Shown here one piece after another: positions 25,879-32,645 of a DNA stretch of 35,057 nucleotides. Below the pieces are notes generated by a model that saw only the letters and a list, made by a program, of their open reading frames with translations, had not been told where the DNA came from and searched no databases. Numbering within the stretch: position 1 is the stretch's first letter; every line of letters begins with the position of its first letter. Source of the DNA: Candidatus Minthousia equi (GTDB lineage: Bacteria > Bacteroidota > Bacteroidia > Bacteroidales > Bacteroidaceae). A program made the position numbers and the translations under genes. The DNA lies in the NCBI GenBank assembly GCA_018065125.1, contig JAGHTY010000207.1, positions 1 through 35,057 on the forward strand. Reading direction: 5' to 3'.

Positions 25879-28800
25879 TTATTTTGTGGAAATATCGTCT
25901 GGTAGGATTTCTGATAAAGTGTCTTTGGTCAAGTTTGGTTCAGAGGCCAAACGTGATGCTTGGTTCTCAATAGTTTTTTCAAATAAATTGCGAACATAAC
26001 GTCCATTGCCGAAATTCTTGTCTTTATGTTCAATAGCATTCCTGATGACACAATGTAATACATCAATAGCTTCATTCTTTATGGTATATTCATGTTTAGA
26101 TAAACTAAGTTTGAAAATTTCAACTAATTCATCTTCTGAATAATCTATGAAATGAATATATCTATTGAATCTTGACTGTAATCCAGGGTTGGAATTAATG
26201 AAATCCTTCATTTCGTTCGAATAACCAGCAAGTATAACTACTAGTTTGTCACGGTCATCTTCCATTCGTTTCAACAATGTAGATATGGCTTCCATTCCAT
26301 AATCATTGTTACTGCCCTGCACTAAAGAATAAGCCTCGTCAATAAAAAGAACACCATCTAAGGCAGAATCAATTATTTTGTTGGTCTTGACTGCTGTTTG
26401 TCCCACATATTCTGCAACAAGTCCAGATCTGTCCGTCTCTACCAAATGGCCTTTCTTTAGAATACCAAGGTCTTGATAAATGTTTGCAATAATACGTGCA
26501 ACAGTAGTTTTGCCTGTTCCTGGATTACCTGTAAATACACAGTGATATGAGATTGGTGTTGTTTTAAGACCATTCTTCTTTCTGGTTTGCTGTATTTTGA
26601 TAAAATTGATTAATCTGTTTACTTCTTCTTTTACTAGGTGCAAACCGATTAATTCCTGAAGTTCATTTTGAGAATTAGATGGTATTATTTCAGGCTGAAT
26701 TACATCTTCTTTTACTTCAGAAGGATTTCTGGTTGCATTGAATATTTTTTCCACTTCTTCAATCGTGTTTACCATTAGTTGAGGAAATAATTTGTCTTCA
26801 CATCTTTTTATTATACCAAGATTTTCTAACTGGTCTATTATTCTACTTGCTCTATTATAACCGATGCAAAAATTTCTTTGTACAAAACTGGTGCTAATAC
26901 ATTTTTTCTCTACTATAACTTTAGCAACATCTTCTATAATTGGGTCATATCCCGAAAGGGTATTCTTTGTTTTACCTGTCCAATCTGTATCTTTAATTGT
27001 TGCCAAAGGTTTGCCATCTGTTGTTAGATCTTTTGCTTTCATCAAGTTAGCAAGGATTTCACTTTCTCGTGCATCAATTGTACCATCTGCTTTTGCAATG
27101 GCAGAAGCAAAACGATAAAGGTGTACCATATACTGTGACATTAAGTTCTTGTCAACATATTGAAATGCGTGTTGTAGGAAAAATTGTCCAAATGGGATAG
27201 GACTGTTATTTTTATTTTTTATAAAGTGATCAAAAAGTTTTCGGGTATTAGGCGCAACTTTGTCACGATAATCTGTCAATCTAGAATAGTCTAAAATGAA
27301 ATCAGGTGATGATATATTGTTTGCAAAAAGTAACAAACCTATTTCTTCAGCATTTCCACTATTAAGTTTATATCCTAGGTCTGAATAGCATCGATAGCTA
27401 TCCATTAACATTGTAAAGGTTATTTTGTCATCTAAAGGCCATGGAGATCCGTCTTTATTGGTTAAGGACATCATTCTGTCTATTTCTTTTCTTACTTCAT
27501 GTTTTCTTGTTGCAGACTTCAGGAATCCACATAACGATCTGGCTTCTGTTTGCATAAGATCAAACCGTTCTTTTGTAAGTATGGGTACTAAAATGGTGGG
27601 TTTATTATTTTCGTCTTTATCCCTGATGTTTTCTTCTTGTTGATTCTCTGTTTTTATATCATCCAATATTATTTTATCAAATTTACTATTGATTGAATTT
27701 CTTGGAACTACATTGTTGTATTCTTCTAATGAACCTGTGAAATTTTCTGCGGCCTTTGAGTTGCTAAACAGAAATGTTGTAGAGAATAGTTTCAATGGAT
27801 TCTTATAACAAGAAAACTTAATCTCTCCATATTCAAATATTAAGAGTTGGGGATTGTATGCAAATCTCTTATCGGGGCCTCCATTTTTATTGACATAAGT
27901 CCATGTTGTCCCAAGTAAATTGGAGTCAAAAGGACGGATGTCTTTTTCCTGAAAGCGTGTACTTTTGTATGAAATATTAATTTCATCATAGTTATATACA
28001 GAAAAATCCGACGTATTTTTTGCAACAATAATGAAACATGGATAAAGGTATATTTTGTAACAGCCATCATCAAAAACAGGAATGTCGTAGTCGGAATGAA
28101 TAAAGTTAAAAACACCAACATAAACAGATGCTTCTTTTCTCTCAACAAGATTTATAGCAGAAGCTTTAGTCTGATTGTTTGAAACTTTATTATATACATT
28201 CCAGATACGCTCGGAGGTTAATAAAGTTTCAAATCTTTCACAAATGTGCTCAAATCTTTCTCGTGAATCATCATTTAGACTGGCATCGGCATTATACTGA
28301 CTTGCTTCAATGAGATTTCGCGCTGTTTGTAGCTTACTCTCATGTTCTGCCAGTATGTCTTTATATTTTTCTTTCCTATCTATCTCTATTTTCTGCTTTA
28401 AGTTGGAAACTATACCTTCCTCATCTTCAATTTCATCAGCTAATTCACAGCATTTTATGAATGAATTTAGAATCAGTTTCTTTGTGCTGTCTTCTTTGCA
28501 TGATGCAAATGCGGATTTTGCATCCACCAAGTATTGAGGAGTTTTCTTGCTTATAGAGTTCTCACCATTACCATACCAATAAAAGTATTCTGATAATTGC
28601 GATAACAAAAGATACATAAATATTATGGCAGGAATAAAGCAGATGTATGTACCTTTTACCGCTAGAAAAATAAATAATGCCATAGCTAATAAGCATCCTA
28701 TAATACCAACGACATAAGCGGAAGGAGAGTTTTGGGCTCTTTGTTTATCTATGCTTTGTGTATTAACTAATGGACTTGCGTTTTTATGTCCGTCTATCTT

Positions 28801-28971
28801 TTTTCTACTATAGAACCCAGTACCAGGGATACCTGTGTTTACATAAGTACCTTTTTGCCCAAATGTCATACTTGCACCTCTAACGCCAACAGAAGTACTG
28901 ATACCCCCCTTGCTTACATTAACGTGTAACCCTGGTGCAATTTTGATGCGTTTACGATAATTCCATGCCAT
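25879..28971 (-). CDS. multidomain protein: DUF4236 + two TM helices + coiled coil + TerB-like + FtsK-gamma-like winged helix + CbxX/CfqX-type AAA+ ATPase
   Basis: N-terminus 'MAWNYRKRIKIAPGLHVNVSKGGISTSVGVRGASMTFGQKGTYVNTGIPGTGFYSRKK' (DUF4236); 'FASAIAKADGTIDARESEILANLM' (TerB-like); 'STSFVQRNFCIGYNRASRIIDQLENLGII' (FtsK gamma-like); 'CVFTGNPGTGKTTVARIIANIY...GVLFIDEAYSLVQG' (AAA+). ATG at 28971 preferred over GTG at 28992. Confidence 0.88.
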   Translation of the reverse strand: MAWNYRKRIKIAPGLHVNVSKGGISTSVGVRGASMTFGQKGTYVNTGIPGTGFYSRKKIDGHKNASPLVNTQSIDKQRAQNSPSAYVVGIIGCLLAMALFIFLAVKGTYICFIPAIIFMYLLLSQLSEYFYWYGNGENSISKKTPQYLVDAKSAFASCKEDSTKKLILNSFIKCCELADEIEDEEGIVSNLKQKIEIDRKEKYKDILAEHESKLQTARNLIEASQYNADASLNDDSRERFEHICERFETLLTSERIWNVYNKVSNNQTKASAINLVERKEASVYVGVFNFIHSDYDIPVFDDGCYKIYLYPCFIIVAKNTSDFSVYNYDEINISYKSTRFQEKDIRPFDSNLLGTTWTYVNKNGGPDKRFAYNPQLLIFEYGEIKFSCYKNPLKLFSTTFLFSNSKAAENFTGSLEEYNNVVPRNSINSKFDKIILDDIKTENQQEENIRDKDENNKPTILVPILTKERFDLMQTEARSLCGFLKSATRKHEVRKEIDRMMSLTNKDGSPWPLDDKITFTMLMDSYRCYSDLGYKLNSGNAEEIGLLLFANNISSPDFILDYSRLTDYRDKVAPNTRKLFDHFIKNKNNSPIPFGQFFLQHAFQYVDKNLMSQYMVHLYRFASAIAKADGTIDARESEILANLMKAKDLTTDGKPLATIKDTDWTGKTKNTLSGYDPIIEDVAKVIVEKKCISTSFVQRNFCIGYNRASRIIDQLENLGIIKRCEDKLFPQLMVNTIEEVEKIFNATRNPSEVKEDVIQPEIIPSNSQNELQELIGLHLVKEEVNRLINFIKIQQTRKKNGLKTTPISYHCVFTGNPGTGKTTVARIIANIYQDLGILKKGHLVETDRSGLVAEYVGQTAVKTNKIIDSALDGVLFIDEAYSLVQGSNNDYGMEAISTLLKRMEDDRDKLVVILAGYSNEMKDFINSNPGLQSRFNRYIHFIDYSEDELVEIFKLSLSKHEYTIKNEAIDVLHCVIRNAIEHKDKNFGNGRYVRNLFEKTIENQASRLASEPNLTKDTLSEILPDDISTK

Positions 28972-29203
28972 AATTATATTTATATCCAGCACCTAGGTGT
29001 ATATAATATAGAAGCGTGGTGCTGATATGCCACCACATCGTAGTTTGAAGGTCCTGAGAAAACCCTGAGATACAGATATGAGGATAGCAGCCCACGCTAT
29101 ATGCGCAGGGAGCCATCATGACATTCTTTGTATCTCGTCTTGAAAGTTTCTCAGGTTTTCAAACTACAAAGAAAGCATAACGCTTCCATAAATTCCAATA
29201 AGT
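28972..29203 (-). ncRNA. structured 5' leader of the DUF4236-AAA/channel operon
   Basis: 128-nt rod (29040-29167) with nested helices 29040-29049/29158-29167, 29053-29061/29147-29155, 29067-29074/29129-29136, 29083-29088/29112-29117, 29091-29093/29108-29110, 29095-29097/29103-29105; plus hairpin 29016-29021/29031-29036. Confidence 0.7.
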
Positions 29204-29206
29204 TCT

Positions 29207-29215
29207 GCAAATATA
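29207..29215 (-). promoter_or_regulatory. -7 promoter element driving the structured leader
   Basis: Minus strand TATATTTGC (TAnnTTTGC), about 40 nt upstream of the rod. Confidence 0.55.
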
Positions 29216-29355
29216 CACTTTCTTTCTTAAAGTTAATAAAATAGATAGAAAAACTTTATGTGTTTAATTTTGGAATGTCTAAATATACTTATCCATGTTT
29301 GACGGTTTTGTCGTGGCACAGTATCCCATGCGTAACAACAAGTTCATGCGTAGGC

Positions 29356-29417
29356 TCGATTGGTGTTCGATTGAGGTTCGAATAATCCTCGATTCAGGGT
29401 CGCTTATAGAATCGAAG
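29356..29417. repeat. 11-bp-periodic TCGATT array (6 degenerate copies)
   Basis: TCGATT/TCGATT/TCGAAT/TCGATT/TCGCTT/TCGAAG starting at 29356, 29367, 29378, 29389, 29400, 29412. Confidence 0.7.
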
Positions 29418-29593
29418 GTTGTATGACGAACACAGGTGTTCAATGAGAAAAAAGTCTAAGTCAACAACATGCCTACGGAATTTCATTCCGCTGCGGATGT
29501 AACAATATTCCTCTGCCCACGGAACGCATATTTGATATATTTCCGATTTTCGATATTTAGGAAGCTCAAAAAAAACATAAAAAACACGATTTT

Positions 29594-29741
29594 ACCTCTC
29601 ACCTCTCACCAAGGCTGTGTTCATGGGCTTTTCAAGGGTGAGAGATTGTTTTTAACCTCTAACCCACCTCTCACCCTTTAAGCTAATCATGAAACATCGA
29701 TGAATAAAGGACTTCGTACACAAAGGTGAGAGGTGAGAGGT
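29594..29741. repeat. nested inverted repeats built on GGTGAGAGGT
   Basis: 17-bp perfect arms ACCTCTCACCTCTCACC (29594-29610)/GGTGAGAGGTGAGAGGT (29725-29741) enclosing 11-bp arms AAGGGTGAGAG (29634-29644)/CTCTCACCCTT (29668-29678). Confidence 0.9.
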
Positions 29742-29800
29742 GTTTTTGCATTTTTCTAAAATTTATATCTTAACTTATCTTATAGAGCATCCTTACATGG

Positions 29801-29830
29801 AATTTTATGGCTGTAAATTTTATGGCTATA
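29801..29830. repeat. 15-bp tandem direct repeat, two copies
   Basis: AATTTTATGGCTGTA / AATTTTATGGCTATA. Confidence 0.85.
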
Positions 29831-29875
29831 ACATTTGGTTGTAAATGGGGCTATACTGCTTATTACTTTTACTAT

Positions 29876-29904
29876 GTGTAAAGCACCTTTACACAGGTGT
29901 AAAG
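29876..29904. promoter_or_regulatory. overlapping dyad operator candidate upstream of the efflux operon
   Basis: GTGTAAAG-cac-CTTTACAC-ag-GTGTAAAG: two perfect inverted repeats sharing the central half-site. Confidence 0.6.
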
Positions 29905-29969
29905 ATACTTAACAGGTTAAAGCGTGGGGCTAATTTATAAACTGCTGATTATTAGAAGAACCCTTGCTT

Positions 29970-29985
29970 TGGCACGCTTAATGCA
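29970..29985 (+). promoter_or_regulatory. sigma-54 (RpoN) -24/-12 promoter of the efflux operon
   Basis: TTGGCACGcttaATGCA: GG at 29971-29972 and GC at 29983-29984, exactly 12 nt apart; close match to TGGCACG-N4-TTGCA; predicted TSS about 29996, 20 nt before the ATG. Confidence 0.75.
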
Positions 29986-30015
29986 ATAGTTTATGCAAAA
30001 AGATGTAAAACAGAT

Positions 30016-31353
30016 ATGAACTATTGCAAGTTTACAATTATGGCATTGTGGATGCTGGGGGCAGAAACCATGCTGGCGCAAACACGCATGACATTGCGCC
30101 AATGCATGGAATATGCCATCAGCAATTCTACAAAGATGAGAATATCGCAAGCCGATAGAGAGGATGAACGCATTTTAAGGCGCGAGGCCATTATGCAGGT
30201 ATTTACGCCATCCGTTCAGGCGCAGACAAATATCTACAATCAGTATGGCCGTAACCTCGACCCCGAAACCAATACCTATAATACTGTAACTACCTTTCAT
30301 AACGGATATTCGCTTTCGGCAGGAATAACATTGTTCGATGGTTTTAGGGCAATCAACAACCTGCGTATTGCCAAGACAACGCAGAAGTTGGGGGTAAGTA
30401 AGGAAGAAGAGACAAGAGACCAGATTTGCCTGGCTACCATGGAAGCCTTCTATAATTACGCTTATTATCATCAACTAGAGGCGGTACTTGAAAAACAGGT
30501 TGAAACTTCGGAAAAAGCATTAGAGAGAGCAAGACGAGAAGAGCAGCTGGGTAGAAAAGGACATGCTGATGTGGTACAGATGGAAAGTGAACTGGCGCAG
30601 AAACGATATCAGTTTATCAATACTGCCAACATGAAGGAGGATGCCTTCATTACCCTGAAAGATGTGATGTTCTGGCCCATGACCGAAGAACTGCTCATTG
30701 ATCCCGAAACCAAGGAACCAGCAAGCATGCTTGTGGCTACCGATGACCTGATTCTCACAGCAAAAGCCACACAACCATCGGCACGTATTGCACAGCTAAA
30801 CCTGAAGAATGCCGAGATAAATCTGAAATCGGCACGTGGTGCCTATTCTCCTACCTTAGGACTATATGCGGGATGGTCAACCTCTTATTATACCTATCCA
30901 GGAAACAACAACTATAAAAAGATTCCTTTTAAAGATCAGTTCAAGAACAATGCTGGTGAATACATTCAGTTACAACTGAGTATCCCAATCTTCGACAGGT
31001 TTGAACGGCGCACAAGAGTAAGCCAGCGTAAGCATGATGTTACACGTGCCATGGCAAACTACGACCAGAAGATGCGCGACATAGAAAACGAAGTATATCG
31101 TGCCGTGGCAGATAGGGATGGTGCACAGGCTTCGTTCTACCAGGCAGACAAATTGAGTAATGTGCAGGAAGAAGCATTCAACCTTAGCCTTAAGCAGTAT
31201 GAACTGGGATTAATCTCGGCAATAGAATACCAAACGGCATCGCAAACCTATCTGAATGCAAAAGCCGAACGCCTGAACAGTCTTCTGAAATGGAAACTGA
31301 AGGATGCCGTAGTGCGGTATTATAATGGAGAAGCATACATTAATCAAGATTAG
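30016..31353 (+). CDS. TolC family outer-membrane efflux protein
   Basis: Signal peptide 'GAETMLAQ', 'TLRQCMEYAISNSTKMRISQAD', repeated coiled-coil halves, 'QYELGLISAIEYQTASQTYLNAKAERL'. Confidence 0.93.
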   Translation: MNYCKFTIMALWMLGAETMLAQTRMTLRQCMEYAISNSTKMRISQADREDERILRREAIMQVFTPSVQAQTNIYNQYGRNLDPETNTYNTVTTFHNGYSLSAGITLFDGFRAINNLRIAKTTQKLGVSKEEETRDQICLATMEAFYNYAYYHQLEAVLEKQVETSEKALERARREEQLGRKGHADVVQMESELAQKRYQFINTANMKEDAFITLKDVMFWPMTEELLIDPETKEPASMLVATDDLILTAKATQPSARIAQLNLKNAEINLKSARGAYSPTLGLYAGWSTSYYTYPGNNNYKKIPFKDQFKNNAGEYIQLQLSIPIFDRFERRTRVSQRKHDVTRAMANYDQKMRDIENEVYRAVADRDGAQASFYQADKLSNVQEEAFNLSLKQYELGLISAIEYQTASQTYLNAKAERLNSLLKWKLKDAVVRYYNGEAYINQD

Positions 31354-31376
31354 TGATTAGAGATTAGTGATTTATT

Positions 31377-32636
31377 ATGGACAAGATATTAGAAAAGAAA
31401 AAAGGATGGCGTGCCGTTTTCACTAAACGTGCATTGCCATGGTGGGCAGGAGGAGTACTTTTGCTGCTGGTGATATATGTTATTGCCATGCCAAGGCATA
31501 GCACGCAAAGAATCAGTTCCGAAACCATTACGGTAAGCGAAGTAACACGTGGAGAATTCAACGACTACGTGCGCATTAGTGGCACGGTTCAGCCTATGGT
31601 AACCATACAGATAAGTCCTGTTGAGGGCGGAAGGGTTGAAGAGATAATGATAGAAGAAGGTACCCAAGTTAAGAAGGGTGATGAAATCTTGCGTTTGTCA
31701 AACGATGGACTTGACCTGCAGATACTTAATTCAGAGGCAGAACTGGCAGAGAAGGAAAACATCCTTCGCAACACACAGATACAGATGGAGCAAGACCGTT
31801 TAAATGTGCGTCAGCAGAAAGTAGAATTCAATTCGAATGTTCGCAGACTGAAACGTGCATACGAGCAGCAAAAAGAACTATATCAGGAAAAGCTGATAGC
31901 AAAGGAAGAATACCTGAAAGCAAAGGAGGATTACGACCTTGCCTTAGAGAAACTGCACCTGATAAAGGAGAAAGAAGTGCAGGATAGTCTTTACCGCAGC
32001 ACGCAGGTAGAACGAATGCGTGAGAGCCTGGAAAACATGCAACTGAACATGCAGATGATTCGCCGAAGAAAAGATAACCTTACCATAAAGGCACCTATCG
32101 ACGGACAACTGGGATTACTAGATGCTGTATTGGGAGAAAACATCGCTGCAGGAACAAAGATTGGTCAGATTAGTGACATGAGCAGCTACAAGATCGAGGC
32201 TCAGATTGACGAGCATTATATAGATAGGGTGGTGCCAGGACTTAATGCAGGAATGGAACGACAGAAAGAAGAATATTCTGTCTCGCTCAGGAAGGTATAT
32301 CCTGAAGTGCGTGATGGTAAGTTCAAGGCCGATTTCAAGTTTGGTGATAAAGTGCCTTTGAATATCCGAAGTGGCCAGACGTATTATCTGAATCTTCAGC
32401 TTGGTTCACCTGTCGAGGCCATCCTTATTCCTCGTGGCAGTTTCTATCAGAAGACAGGTGGCAAGTGGATATATGTTGTAGATAAAGACGGCGATAAGGC
32501 TGTAAGGCGAGAGATAAAGATAGGCCGACAGAATCCTCAGTATTATGAGGTGCTTGAGGGATTGAATCCTGGAGAAAGAGTCATCTCGTCAGGTTATGAA
32601 AGTTTTGGTGATAACGATATTTTGATATTAAAATAA
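31377..32636 (+). CDS. HlyD/MacA-type efflux periplasmic adaptor
   Basis: Single N-terminal TM, 'ISPVEGGRVEEIMIEEGTQVKKGDEILRL' lipoyl motif, coiled coil, 'IKAPIDGQLGLLDAVLGENIAAGTKIGQI'. Confidence 0.92.
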   Translation: MDKILEKKKGWRAVFTKRALPWWAGGVLLLLVIYVIAMPRHSTQRISSETITVSEVTRGEFNDYVRISGTVQPMVTIQISPVEGGRVEEIMIEEGTQVKKGDEILRLSNDGLDLQILNSEAELAEKENILRNTQIQMEQDRLNVRQQKVEFNSNVRRLKRAYEQQKELYQEKLIAKEEYLKAKEDYDLALEKLHLIKEKEVQDSLYRSTQVERMRESLENMQLNMQMIRRRKDNLTIKAPIDGQLGLLDAVLGENIAAGTKIGQISDMSSYKIEAQIDEHYIDRVVPGLNAGMERQKEEYSVSLRKVYPEVRDGKFKADFKFGDKVPLNIRSGQTYYLNLQLGSPVEAILIPRGSFYQKTGGKWIYVVDKDGDKAVRREIKIGRQNPQYYEVLEGLNPGERVISSGYESFGDNDILILK

Positions 32637-32645
32637 AAAGCTGCA

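Noticed and set aside
25879-28992. GTG start at 28992 for the DUF4236 protein
   Set aside because: DUF4236 proteins begin with the MAxxYRKRxKI-type motif, matching the ATG at 28971; the GTG lies inside the predicted leader helix.
29040-29167. 6S RNA
   Set aside because: The rod shape is reminiscent, but it is shorter than typical 6S, lacks a clear large symmetric central bubble, and sits directly in front of a coding operon. Not excluded; Infernal would decide.
28972-29203. Retron msr/msd RNA
   Set aside because: Inverted repeats are present, but no reverse transcriptase gene is in the window.
29314-29332. Second sigma-54 site (TGGCACAGTATCCCATGC)
   Set aside because: Distance from GG to GC is 14 rather than 12 nt.
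29356-29417. CRISPR array or tRNA T-arm (GGTTCGAATAATCC)
   Set aside because: Repeat period of 11 bp is far too short for CRISPR; no acceptor/anticodon stems and the T-loop length does not fit a tRNA.
29469-29681. 70-aa plus-strand ORF
   Set aside because: Overlaps the inverted repeats, has no recognisable domain and no promoter or RBS evidence.
31342-31372. GATTAGTGATTAGAGATTAGTGATT intergenic repeat
   Set aside because: Short low-complexity duplication between tolC-like and hlyD-like genes; no further structure.
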